NCBI GenBank assembly: GCA_032622095.1
Contig: CP136069.1
Span: 125,943,450-126,007,449, forward strand
Direction of reading: 5' to 3'
DNA: 64,000 nt
DNA from: Siphonodentalium dalli
Taxonomy: Eukaryota > Mollusca > Scaphopoda > Gadilida > Siphonodentaliidae
The translations under genes and the position numbers were made by a program. Numbering within the stretch: position 1 is the first letter of the stretch; each line of letters opens with the position of its first letter. This document shows, piece by piece, positions 1-13,900 of the stretch. The notes beneath the pieces were generated by a model that was not told the DNA's origin, ran no database searches, and saw nothing but the letters and a program-made list of their open reading frames with translations.

Positions 1-4
1 TGCG

Positions 5-202
5 ATGTCCCATTTATACAAATCTAAGAAACGTTTATTTGCGGAAATAAGCGACAATATTCAGACTTTTAATAATATGGCTGACCAACAGAAATTCTTA
101 ATCATCTTGAGAAATGATGAACCCAAAACATGTAATATCATCTGCAACATGGTCCAATTCTTTCTAAGTAAACGGTGTGAATCACCAAACATTGATAATT
201 AA
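5..202 (+). pseudogene. C-terminal end of a non-LTR retrotransposon ORF2
   Basis: The reading frame QKFLIILRNDEPKTCNIICN followed by MVQFFLSKRCE has the pattern of the last residues of LINE ORF2 proteins that end soon after a zinc knuckle, as in the LINE at 61480-63890. It is cut by the window edge, so the knuckle itself is not visible. It lies antisense inside the intron that follows exon 12 of the transporter. I could not find a tail, so the family is not determined. Confidence 0.4.
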
Positions 203-1706
203 TATAATTATGTGACTATACTTATAATAAAAATTATGTAACTCTTTTGACATCGGCCTCGAGTGGGCGTATCTGTCAATACATTTATCTTATCTTTTAT
301 CTTACTCAACCATGCAGTTCGAAACCTGTGAACTGTTTTGGTGTTCTGACGGGGAACATTATAACATTGAAATATATATACGAATAATACATTTCTTATT
401 AATACCCGTTCTTTAATAATGTATCTCTTCACAGTGTGTGGAGGTCACAGCTCGAGATTGCATGATTTAGACAAATTATGTGATTCGATTTTTTTTACTG
501 AGACCATCCCTATTGTGAAAGACATGATTAAGGAACAGTTATTGACTTAGAAATATAATTGTTCTTTCAATATAATAAAGTTTCCCTTCAGAACAGGTCA
601 GAACATTTCAAAGTTTCCATGTTTTTTGAACGGGTGTAATATGATCCATACGGGCGTAGCCCAAGCAGAGATTCATAGTATGATCCAATTTCCTGTATGA
701 GAATGAGAAGAGAATATAAAGTTATTATCCAATGCTGTATACAGTATTTCAGGTTGGGATGAACAGTCATAATGGACGAGCACGCAGTGTCGAGTCCAAT
801 ATGACTTCACCACAACCTGGACGAGTACAAGAAAAACACATACTGTACACAACAGTGTGTAATGACATTTTGGGTATCCATCTGTATGTTTATCCAAATT
901 ACGCGGCGTATGGGCAGATAGTACTCACGCGAGATACTCTTGAACAGATATGAGCCACAAAACGACATCACCAGAACAGATACAGGTAAGGCATAGTCTG
1001 CAAAAAGCTCTCGTTTTCCAGCTGTCAGGAATGGTCTGTAGAAGGAAGGACCACAAACGTCATGTTAAGGCATTATCATATAGTACTAACAGTTTAATCG
1101 ACACAATATGTACTCTGCTGACATGCACGTGGCAGGTTGGTCTCCATTTGGGGTTTCTAACTTAAATTTCCAACTTCAACAACCCTTGAACTAAACTCAA
1201 ATTGGGTTCAAAAGTTCCAACTGGTACCTCAAGCTTTCCAACTGTTGGAAGCTTAGAATCTGACACCTCCCATAAGGTTAGACATTTTCCAATAAATTGT
1301 TATTGATGGCCGTTACAGTCAATTTTTTTTACTGAAGGTAAGAAAATATGCCACTATAATATTGGTCCTAAAATATAACAGATCTCCAGTTTGGAAATTC
1401 AAACGATGCGAACAATTACAACCGATGTGTCGGGCATAAAATAGAAAATTGTTGAAAACATTAATTATTCTCTTAAGTGTAAATTGTGTAAGGCTCCTTG
1501 CGTTTTATAATATACAGATAATATCGCCGAATTGCATCAGGGATTTTTCGCATAGACGTCAGAATAGTACGATGTGACAGAGCTTCAGTTTTTCGTAAGG
1601 ACCGTAATTTGTCAGTTTGCTTCTGAATTATTTTGATGCCAGAACTCTAGTTTTTGAGATCGATAACTATATATTTTGTGCAGGGTGTGGTGATGCCGAT
1701 ACATAC
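203..1706. other. Intron sequence, nothing recognised
   Basis: This is AT-rich intron of the transporter. Short open frames at 588-770, 673-897, 732-953 and 950-1165 show no splice context or recognisable motifs. I looked for the next transporter exon on the minus strand here and did not find it. Confidence 0.5.
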
Positions 1707-1917
1707 GTTTCTTTGAATTTGAAGATGAACATTCCCAGCCAGAGTGTACCGAGCATAAGTAGCAAGAAAAGCATGCTATTTTCGGGTTTGTAAACGCAAG
1801 CGTCAGACGTCAAATTATGGTTGCCGTATATGAGCAAGCTGGCGTTAGAGGTCACAAGATCCTTGTCGGTGACGTTGACATGTGCATCATCCGTACAGTG
1901 GTAATTCTGTCCAAAAT
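1707..1917 (-). CDS. SLC4A11: SLC4A11-like exon 12 (glycosylated loop and TM6)
   Basis: This exon encodes residues 445-514 plus two bases. The acceptor is TTTACTATTCAG and the donor is GTATGT. The first 45 residues form an extracellular loop with three sequons (NVT at about 459, NAS at 469, NLT at 479) and two cysteines. MLFLLLMLGTLWLGMFIFKF is the next membrane helix and matches 'LLLMLGTLWLGxxLxxF' of SLC4A11. The following exons are not in the window. Confidence 0.93.
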
Positions 1918-4900
1918 CTGAATAGTAAATATGTAGTCGTAGAAGTAACGAGTCCAGAAGCACAATTCATTTATTGCTTTGCGTCATATGCTAACATTAA
2001 ATGGGCTGTTTGGCGAACAATTTAGGGTACATGCCAAACACGAGAAAATCCCAATTGAAATACCATGTAGATATCAAGATATTTTACAAAACTATAGACA
2101 ATATATATCGAATTTAGCACATGGGAAAAACTCAAATGTTCAATGCCTTTGATGGTCTAATCAAAACGTCAAATGAACGGGACCATATTGGTTGGAACAA
2201 ATTATTTTTTCGAGTAAACAAATATCAATAGCAGTTTCGTGGTCTTAAATTGGATATATATATATCGTCGCCCGAGAATTGTAATGTCCTAACTCCTAAA
2301 TATTGTAGTGGAAGAAAATGCTATTTGAAATTTAGAAAATTCAACAAAACTGTTTTATTTTAGCGCATATTTTGTGTCACTCTACATGGAAATATACACG
2401 AGGATTTAACAAACAGATTTTTAATGATATTTCACTGAATATAGAACATTGTAACCTTTCTAAGAAATTTGTTCTATTGCTTTCAGCTTTTTCGATTGGC
2501 ACTGCTATAACACAAGTCGGGTCTGAATATGTTATATATCATTCGTTTTTTCTCAATGGCTTCGCCGCAATTGGCCCAATTAGCTAGCATTCGCGCCCAA
2601 CATGAAGTTCGTGTCTTGACGATTCCAATGATATATCAAACCCTATTTTTTTTTAAACATGGCACTTAGGACGTTATATTTCTCACGAGACGATATATCT
2701 TTAGAAAGTATGGGTACCTTTTACGACATCTTTAAAAGCATCCACTGAAAATGCGACGGTGATGAATAACGAGAATATCTCTTCTGTTGACCTGGATAAA
2801 TAACACATATATTATTTGGGATTTGTTTCTATGTATCAGGTATCAGATTGTGGACGTTCGTTGCTTCAATGAGTGGGAGAGAACGTTCTATGCATGTGAT
2901 AGAGAACGTTCGGGATATCGACTACACTCTTGCATAGGAGTGCATCTCTGCATTAATATGCATCCGACATCAGATTCATACGAATATTGACCATTATTCT
3001 ATATGTGGGTATGTAGTTTACTCAAGACTGTGACATACCATACTATTCCTGTCTCGAATTTTGTTTTCAGTTCGATATCATTGACAATATACAGCGAATG
3101 CATGTATGCAAGGACATTATATGTTATGCAGCAAAACTACTATTTATCGGCAGTCATAATGCCGTATATATATGCACACGATACAAATATGGAGACATGC
3201 GTATATAGAAAAACTCAACGACGGGGGGGGGGGTGGCGGGGGTGGCAACTAAGCCCACTGTACAATGTGCATGTAGTAATACACACAATTACCAACACTT
3301 TTGGCCACATGGGAGGGGGAATTGTACTTCAAATCTATGCTGAGCCATTATCTTTGGCATATAGGTCCCTGTACTTTAGCGTGTCTTCGTACAATTTGTC
3401 ACCGAGCTATACCGCTTGGTTTGCACACACATAACGCTCAATTATACCCATTTTTAAAACTAAAATTGACAATTTTAAACCCCAATAGGATGACAGATGG
3501 GAAGTCAGCAAATAAGCTTCTTCTACCTAATAGAGCTATGTTAGAGCTGAGAAAACAAGTTATCGTAGCAATTTCAAAAAATTGTCTCGCAAACGCAGAT
3601 GATAGAATTCAGGGGAGAGCTATCTGTTTATTTTCTATAACCAAACACACTTTTTTAACTTTTTTATGAACTTTCCCAGTTTTGTAAAATAATTAAACCT
3701 CCAAACCAGTAATGACATATTTAACCCTTTACCCAACATAACGGCCCTGTGCCAATGCATTCTCTTATATATGCGAGTCGACCATAGGTCGCCTCGCATA
3801 TATAAGAAAATGCATTGGCTTAACACATTAAAAATTATAAAATTGTTAAAGAATGTAAGAATTTATTTTTTTAGGCCAATGCATTCTCTTATATATGCGA
3901 GGCGACCTATGGTCGACTCGCATATATAAGAGAATGCATTAGCACAGGGCATAACTGTAACCATCACAATGTGGTCAATGAGCCGGTTCCAATGATATCC
4001 ATATTTGTATGGTTCTGTTAAGACAGACCGAAGATATTTTAGGCTGTTGAAGCTTTATTTGGCCGGTTTTGGCCGGTTTGTTGGGTAAAGGGTTAACATA
4101 GGCTACACTGGTAGTTATGCCCCTCAGATATCATTTTTCTATTTTTCAAACCCCTTACAACCCGATAGATCGTGTACTGCTACCTGAACTTGCGTGGAGT
4201 GGATACAGATGAATAAACAGAAATGGTGGAGAGTGACCATGCACCGCGAACCATTGTGAATCGTCACAAAACACCGACAGCTACTACAATATTTTACGCC
4301 ATCAGCTGACAACAATATTTTACGCCATCAGCTGACACCATTGCGATTTATTTCTATAAAATAAATCGCAATGGTGTTGCAGTACTAACTGAGTGTTGAT
4401 AATGTTCTGGTCTTTACTTGTTCATTTGTGGAAATTTTAGACCTACATGAAATGCGATTCCCGCGTTACACATATAGAAGGTTCGCGGTGATTACTGGTG
4501 GTCCATGGTGTATGGTGGTGATTCGGGGACGAATATACACATGTAGTGAGGTTTAAATTAAAACTATGTTGATTACACCATTGGCTCTCGCGATCCTCGC
4601 CATTCAAGCTTTCTGTGTTGAGTGGGTCATCTTGAATCACTCCCCAAATAATCGCAACTGTGTTGAGTGTTTTGCTTATCGCACGCTCTTTACATGCTGT
4701 ACCACTGGCGCTGGTAAATGAAGATATCCAAATTGCTCAAATATGTTTTACATTATCCCCTTGTGTTAAAATTCTGATGTTTTTCAATATTCTGACAAAA
4801 CACATGCAATAAATGGCGTGTATACGCATTATCATAATTATACCCAACATTCTACCCCTAACTCTGTTACTGACTATACATGCATATATTATACTTTTGG

Positions 4901-7900
4901 TTTCACTTACCTTCAGAATTTCAATGTATTACGTAGCAGTTACCTCACAAATGGACACAAATCCCGTCCAAACATAATATTCTGTTTAGTTATCAATTTT
5001 GTCTTGCAGAGCATAATGAAAACCAAACTCGAGGGCATGTGTATCATTAATTTTTTACGGTTTTTACCCCCAATATACAAATAATATCAATTATACATTA
5101 CTGTACTCGTCAAAAATACCAAATATTCAGCATGTGGTGACGACACTGTTTAAACATAAACTCCCTCAGACACCGAGAAACAACCACTAGATTGAACACA
5201 TCTGGAAGGAATTACTAATTATATATTTAAAAATATATCATCATGTAAATACGTTTATACCAGTCATCTTGATAAAATGTGTGCTGCACTATAGTGTACC
5301 GAGAGATAACTTCATAACTATTTTGCACCAACACTTTTGTATATTATGCAAATCAAATTTGTTTCAAATCAATCATTCATTTTGGCACTTCTGTGTACAC
5401 ACTAGATTCTCATCTACAGTAAATCTATACATGCAAACATATATATTGGTGCACGCTGACAACCAAAACTTGACCTCGGTGATAAATGTAGTGTTATTTT
5501 ATATTACGTAAAACGGTGACCTTGCGTATATCTATAGGAGGAATCAATCTGTAATATTATTGTCACGTGGGGAGTATATGGATGCTGATACATTATCTCA
5601 CCTTGTTGACCACCGCATCAAGTTGCTGGCGTTAAGTGTTGAATACAGTATGAGGAAGAATGAATTCCACAGCCCGACACATGCGAACATCGATTCGAAG
5701 TTAAGCCCAAAGTCTTCACAGATGCTGTAAATAACTACATGAGTGTTTATGTCAAAAACATGTGCATGTTGCTTATTTTTGTTATATCTGTTCGACGATT
5801 TTTATACAATTCTACCCAAACAGGTTGGTATATATGGACATTATAGCAAACTGTTTTTATTTCGTTATACATGATGATAAAAATGTTTATCTTACAATTT
5901 GTTCAACAAAATCACGGTGGGGAATCAAGTGGTTTCGAGGTTGGTGAGTACCAGGCATTCAAAATTTGCAAACGCACAAAAACATAATATACGAGGAACT
6001 GACACAAAACTTATCAGTTTGACTGTTACGAGCATATGCTAGTTTATTTTTGAAACAAGTTGATACCTTATTTGTTCGGATGTACTTAGTGGTTTTCTGT
6101 AACATTCTGACCAATGTTGCCAGACGGAGGTGCGTGGAATACATCAATCCATACATCTTGGAGAATCGTTCGACTGACAACTTTTGTCAGAATGTTAGAG
6201 CAAACAAATATGAATTTGGACATAAATAAGGTATCAGTTTGTTTGAAAAAATAGTATAGCATCTGCTCGTAGCTGTCAAAATAATATGTAACATGTCATT
6301 ACCCTTTCCCTCGCGTCTGGTCACGTTTTAGATCGTCTCGGCCATTTTGAATGCTTGATACTCATCGACTCGAAACCACATGATTCCCCACCGTGAGAAT
6401 AGCGGCTATAATTCACTTTGGCGTGGAAACTACGTCACCATGTGTCACTGCGAAGTATTACTCCATCAATAACGAAGGGTGTCAAAATAGTTTGTTCATA
6501 TGCGTTGAATCAAAATATTACTATATTTGAAGAATGCGACCGATGTTTCCAGTGTTTTTCGCCATTGCCACCGGAATTATATGAGTTGATTTGAAATGGC
6601 ATACGTATTTGTACAATACTGTAAAGAGAATACGATTAATGGATGTTAATTGCCCGTCGAAAATTTATATTTTTAGAATCGAAGCGAGTTTCCCCATAAT
6701 GATAACCCACGTGCTTGCCATCCAAGATACGAATGATTGTCGGAATCTGAAACCGCATAATATTCGTTTCCCCATAATTATATTTAAGGAAAAAGAAGCG
6801 AATAGTCAGAAACATAGCATTATAACATGTATATGTATTATCACATGAGAGATAATACTGATCTGACCAACAGCCTACACAAACATAGCATTATAACATG
6901 TATATGTATTATGACATTAGATGCAATACTGATCTGACCAACAGCTTACACAAACATAGCATTATAACATGTATATGTATTATGACATTAGATACAATAC
7001 TGATCTGACCAACAGCTTACACAAACATAGCATTATAACATGTATATGTATTATGACATTAGAGGTAATACTGATCTGACCAACAGCTTACACAAACATA
7101 GCATTATAACATGTATATGTATTATGACATTAGAGATAATACTGATCTGACCAACAGCCTACACAAACATAGCATTATAACATGTATATGTATTATGACA
7201 TTAGAGGTAATACTGATCTGACCAACATAAATCATGGTCGAAAATGTTCTATATGAAGCCTACATATTGGTGTGTCCATGTAAACTACATGTATTTTACA
7301 TGGACACACCAATACTTGACAACATTAATCATCTGGGTACGAGCGGTTGGTTCATTGTTAACAGGCAAAACAAGTGAGTAGTGATAAGCGAAGTCAAACT
7401 GTCTGCTATCAGAACATTTATGGCCAGTCCAAAACATGTCTTCTCTTACGGTTCCGGAAATTAGTCTGGCATATGTAGGCTTGATATAGAACATTTGTAC
7501 GTCGATTGGCATCGAATAATTGTTTTAATATTGGTTGACCGAATGTAAATATAGGCACATATATAGGCATAATTAATTATCTATTCAGTGCCCAACGTTT
7601 CATAGTGTATGTAGCTCATCAACATGTCTTCTCTTATACGGATGCGGAAATTAGTCTGGCATATGTAGGCTTCATGTAGAACATTTTCGACCATGATGCT
7701 TGTTTGGCGTGGTGTCTCGAAAGATTAAAATCGCCAAGAGACTTAGTTGAATGATCGGTCTGAATAATCTGGGCAAGAAGGTACACTATAATATGTTTTC
7801 CTTAAATAGCTCAGATTTAGCCACCCCCGCATGGTAGCTTTCGGAATCATATATATAGCCCCAAGTCGGGGATCAGATATAGCCCCTGCGTTGGGGAAAT

Positions 7901-10900
7901 CCTGATCCACCACTGCTATAAATATCAAGAGAGGAGTGGTAATTATTTAAGTAGAACGTCCACCATATGGGTTACCCCACGAACAATTATTTTAAGTGGC
8001 CTGGCGACTCGGTCCAAGACATCGGCTTCTCTGCATTCCGACTTAATATTTCCATTTTATTTAAAACAGACGAAATATTTACAATGCTTATCAAGTAATT
8101 ACATTGTTCTTCGATATTCTTTCTAAAACATTCACTCAATATGCCGAATATGTTCGTATTAAGCCTTCGTTTTTATAAGACTACGATACAAACGATACAT
8201 TTTTATCTCAAAATGCGAGTTTTTGACCCAACTCTCATTGAAAAATTCATTTTTTCTGCCAATGTTATTCAGAATAGACGGAATAATTCAAATGTTTATC
8301 AATAAATCACTTTGGTTCTTCGATATTCGTTGTTAGATTATGGTTTTCTAACGTTTTATGAAGAGTAGTACTCAAAAATATATATTCCTCTTTTTTTCTG
8401 TCAGTGTAACATTAAAGTATACATCATAACCCACATATTTGAACACATTACCTTACATTGGTTGTTTCCACATTGACCGAGTTATGAGGCCTCGGTCTGT
8501 CGTATTAGCCAGTGGCCTCAGGCCAATACGACAGACCTCAGCCTCATAACTTGGCCAATATGGAAACAACCAATTAATAACATATAATATAATATACCAG
8601 TGATTGGTATCGTACATAGTGGTTTATCTGGTATATTCCACTGGGGCCTGTGCTTCTGATTGGCTCCGATTAGAATTGCCGCGATTTGTGATTGGCTGAC
8701 ACGGACGTTATATTTGAATGTGTTTCCCTGCTATTTGTTCCAGACTGTCGAATTCGCAGCTGTTCCAGAACGTTTGGTTTCACTCAGGCTGCATGGATTT
8801 CTACGGTGAATTATCGACACATTTCTGTGTTTTGTTCCACACCCATTGACGCGAGGCACATGTGTTCAATGAGATCCCAACCTTTTAATACATATTAGTG
8901 TATAGCTAGCCTACCTCTAGTGGAATACAATCTAGAACTCTTCTTGTTGACGTTGTCGTCAAGAACGCCATGACGTACATTACGTCAACGATCCGCTTCG
9001 GGTGATACCCCGACCATTACTGGTTATTGATCAGACTTAAATCGCAATAACGGTAGCTATCTATATAGTATCAAATAGTATGTGTATGAAATAATGAGCA
9101 TATTGGCATTTAGTCAATCAGCTTACATGATTTAGTATAAATATACGGGATATAGGCAAATATGTAAATATAGATAAAATAAATGGCTCACGTTTTGTGT
9201 ATAGGGCAAGTGGCGCCGTCGTCAATAAGATAATAAGTGGTTGTCCACCGATGAGAGCGAATGTCATGCCACCAACACACTGTGAAAACAAGATCTTCTT
9301 CACTCCTGTAAATACACACGACCGTTCAACAGTTTAAGTTTCGAGTTTATTAACACCTCTCCTTATCACAATTGACATAAGAGATAATTACATATATTAA
9401 ATACAAGTAATATCATATGTGACGATATTCATCAATGAATGAGCTTGGAAGCAAAAGTGTATGATATTTTTTGTGATTTAAATGTGATCGAAATTATGAA
9501 CATGAGCGCTGGATAATAACTAAGTCATCGCATATTTCCCCTCCGGGTACATATGTACACGTGTAAGCTCTGATAGGTGGTTACGTTTCCGTATAGAGTG
9601 TTTGGTATATATTGCGGACCATCATTTGTATTTTCATGTTCACAGTTAAATAGTTCGTACAACTTAAATTCATTAGGGTTCATATAAAATATGCTTCAAT
9701 GTACTTTTTGCGTACCTCATCAGTAAGAGAATCGCAGATCAAGACAAAGTGGTATTCATCACCCACTGAATTCCCACACTTAGTACAAATTCGTTGCGCA
9801 ACATCTATATTTGTCCATGAGCCTGTTTCAATTGGTATATAATCTATTATTTCTAGACCTGAATTGCATAAGCTGTGTTACAATACGAATACTCAATGAT
9901 GATTTGGTTTAACAAATTCTCGTTTGATTATTGTATAAAACATGTGTTCAGAAATATTGACACTTGATATTGTGTATTTTGTGAAACAGTGGCAGTATAT
10001 ATAGTATGACTTTATTGTTTATTTGTTCTCAATTTGAATTTGTTTAAATCATAATAAAACCGTACACATACATACAGTATTTAAGATAAACATGAAATAT
10101 AAATGTATGTGAAATTAATATTCACAAGTGATCAAGCAAATTACATACAAGTAACACAAACCAATTCTCGCTATTAACATTGGCATTTCTCAATTTCCAA
10201 AATATAGACCACAATTGATAGTATTCAAGGTGGAACTGATTGACGTTGGATATGCTCTGATCTTATTGTATGTGTGTTTTTGTTCAGAATGCGATGTTGT
10301 CACATGTCTGCAACATATTTTGTGTGACCGTGTAATCTGAGATAGGTACTTATTAAGTTATTATTTTAATTCTCTAGTTTATTTTCTTGCTCAGATGCAA
10401 ATAGATTTTATTATCAGTTGGGAAATGGTGAGTGGATTCTTTCGTGTCAGACAAGACGCAGCCTGTTACAAATTAACGCATGTTTTATCATGCTTATATA
10501 TACATTATAAGCATGTACATAATGGATGGTTATACATATATGTATATGTACACATACTGTGTATATTTCTGCATTTAATTCAACAAACAAATAGTGTAAA
10601 TTAATTGACATTGTGAGTGTAAATTAATTGACATTGTGATACGCACTCCATATAAAACGTCACATATCCTAGTTGAAGACTGAGGTAGTCTATATGGATT
10701 TTCAGGTTTACTCACCAATAACATCATTTGTGTTTCCGCTGTTTAGCATGCCAAACGCCATATTCGGGAGAACGCAGGCGAAATATAGGAATAATATGGT
10801 AGATATAACCTTTTGTGGTGTTCTTTCTCCCCTAAAACCTGGACAATAAAATTAATATGGTGCACATATATGGTATAGATTCGCTTCCCCATCTGATTTA

Positions 10901-13900
10901 ATGATTCTAATTTGCAAATTCTGTCTCAGCTACAGATGTCAGGTACACAGTACTACACATAGGCGAAACATGTCCCGGTGGTGCTTCAGTGAAATTCTTC
11001 TGAATCAAAATAACAGATAAATAGCGAAGATCGTACTGTGATGACAGATAAAAACCGTACCAACACACAATTAAGGGTCAGCCGCGCTGCACTCAAGGCA
11101 ACAGTCTCAAGATAGTGTCATCAGAGAATTTCTCATGTTCTATCCGGCGAAAATTTTTGAATTCCACATATCCCCATCTTCATTGTATATGGAAACAGAA
11201 CATGGATACCAAAAACAATGGATTTTAATACATTTGAGAGGTTGAACATATCATATTATGTTGTGTCCCTTTAGGTACCATAAAACTTCTAGAATGATTA
11301 ATGATTTCACCCAACAATCGAATCACCAAAAATAGCATATTGTCATGGCCACAGGAGACGAAGCTTCATTTGTTTCATAATGTTGACTTAAATTTGTAAT
11401 TGCATGATATAACATGAAACCCCCATATATTGCAATGAATTTGCCACAAATATGTCAGTCAAATGAAAACAAAATGTTGATTTGCAGTCTGGTTCACTTG
11501 TACTCAAGCAGCAAGGGAGCAAACAACTGGCCACAGTATTTAGATATCGTGGTCAGCTGCGATTTGGGAATAAGCCCTATAATAATGCATGACCGGGAAC
11601 TCATCTCAGCCCAATTGTTCATTGATATCAAGTGGCATAATTATCTTGAACATTCTAAAAAATAGAACATTATTTGGTGGCGGTCTTTCTAAATAAAATT
11701 AGTTACGATCAATTTCTTGAATCAAGAACAATTAAATTCCCTCTGATGATCTAGTCGTTGGTGTATGTTAACCATTTCTTTGTTAAATGGATTAACCCAT
11801 TCAGTTATGAAAGTCTACATTGGAATAGTATATTATTCCTTTGGAAGGAATTCAGGAATAATACACAGACGACAGGCAGACGAGCAAACAATAGAAGTGT
11901 TGGAGGATTCTATTTAATTGTTGGAAATTATTTAAACAGACGACATGTAAGGGATCTACTCGTTAATGAGTATATGTGACCCGCCATATCAAACCCAGTC
12001 GTAAGTCGGGTTTTTTTTTACCCTGTGCCAATGCATTCTCTTATATATGCGAGTCGACCATAGGTCGCCTCGCATATATAAGAGAATGCATTGGCCTAAC
12101 ATTTGTTTACAATTTTAATAATTTGTTCTTGTTTTCTTTAACAATTTTATAATTTCACCCATACAGAGCCCCAGACAAATATGAGCAGACGACACCCTTC
12201 TATATGCTTCTATATATGTGTGGGGCTCCATGCAGGGTAATGGATGTTTTTTATTTTATGTCCTAAAAATTGTAAGAAACATTTATTTAAAAAAAATGAT
12301 AAAAAATTGTTAGGCCAATGCATTCTCTTATATATGCGAGGCGACCTATGGTCGACTCGCACATATAAGAGAATGCATTGGCACAGGGTAAAAAAATCCC
12401 GACTTACGACTGGATTTGATATGGCGGGTCACATATAGTAAAGAAAGTGTTATGGGTCAATGTTGTCTGTGAAACTTACCATCTAAATAGTCGGACAGGT
12501 AGTACGGCCATCTTTTCTTCAGATCGCTAATTATTCCACGGCCAATGGGAAATTTGTTGGAGGACTCTTTCTGTCGAAAAAAAAATCAGTCATATATGGT
12601 TTGATAATGATATTGTGGAATAGTTGAGCACAGCGATGAGTGGTTACTTTACGTGCGGTTCAATGTGTATATGCACATTGTTTGGTCCAGTTTAACGTCG
12701 AAGCAAATCGAACTTGCGTCTTTCCTTTTTATGGCATTATACCTATACGTAAAAGCATATGGAATAACACTGGTTGATATGGTTATAGTTTTGCCAATAA
12801 TGTGTAGTCATTAGCTTTTAGTTATTCTATGGATCCCGATATGGTTTCTATTTATCAGACAGTTAGGCCAAAAAAAAATGTTTTGGTTCTCGGGCAATTT
12901 TTTTCTCAAATCAATGAGGGAGGTGGTATTTTTATTTTGTATTATTTCAGCTGTTATTATAAGTGTAGTAATCGTGTATATTAACCTTATTTCCCCATTG
13001 TGAGTTCATACTTAGCATAGTTGTTAGAAGTTCTGACTAAAACAATTTTCCTGACTTATTCTACCCGTACTTTTTATGTACATGTACACATATATATTTT
13101 TTAGTCGGAACTTCCAACAAATGAATGAGTGAACCATATATCTGTTTAAATTAGTACATATGACACCTGAATATGATGCCAAATTGTAAAGTATAATAAG
13201 ACACAAGTTTGTTTTAGACATGGACACATCATGTCAGAGGTACATCTTATATCCTCAAATTGTGTTGTGACAAAACAAAAATGTACAACATTAACTTTAC
13301 CTCATTCAGCATGGTTTGATATCACACACTTCAGACCCTCTTCCCAGGCTATGGCTATGAGATGTTCCCAAAGAACACAACAATGTAAAATGGGTTTGTT
13401 TCAGTTGTTGTATTATAAGGGATAAGGTCAGCTGTGACTGGGCTCTCTCGGTATTGTTCTGAGACAATTTCTCCACTCAAAATACCCTTTACAACTAGAA
13501 GAAGTGTATATTCAGAGTTTGCATTTATTGGCACAATACACCACATGTTCCCTTGAGCGACAACCCCACCACGAGTATCCACTTTAATGTATTAAGGTGG
13601 ATACTCGTGGTGGGGTTGTCGCACCAGGGGACCTATGCAATACACCAGTAATTGGCGTTTTGTTATTGTGTATTATTTGGAAAGAAACAAGCATGATTGC
13701 ATGCTCCAATTACCAAGTTTAAAAATAACCAGTGTGACGTATTTTGTAAAATCTCCTTTTCTTTGGTTTATATATTTTTTTAAACCCGGAAGCAGAACAT
13801 TAATTCTAAACAGAAACATTAGATCATATTTTTGTTAATTTCAGCAGACTATCATCATTATATTGTCATATTGATATAAGAATTTATATCATGGTCAGCT

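Noticed and set aside
3003-3434. 143-codon plus-strand open frame
   Set aside because: It runs through a G-rich low-complexity stretch inside intron 10, shows no motif, and is antisense to the transporter.
3635-3826. Similar protein frames with QCI(L/F)LYMRGDLWSTRIYKR in four places, on both strands
   Set aside because: They are translations of the palindromic hairpin module; a palindrome gives the same peptide on both strands, and no frame extends beyond the MITE.
6810-7227. Regular repeats that could suggest a CRISPR array
   Set aside because: The 71-base unit is continuous without unique spacers, and the window is clearly animal DNA.
8692-8898. Plus-strand 68-codon frame near the 8458 hairpin
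   Set aside because: No splice sites, no recognisable motif, and antisense within intron 9.
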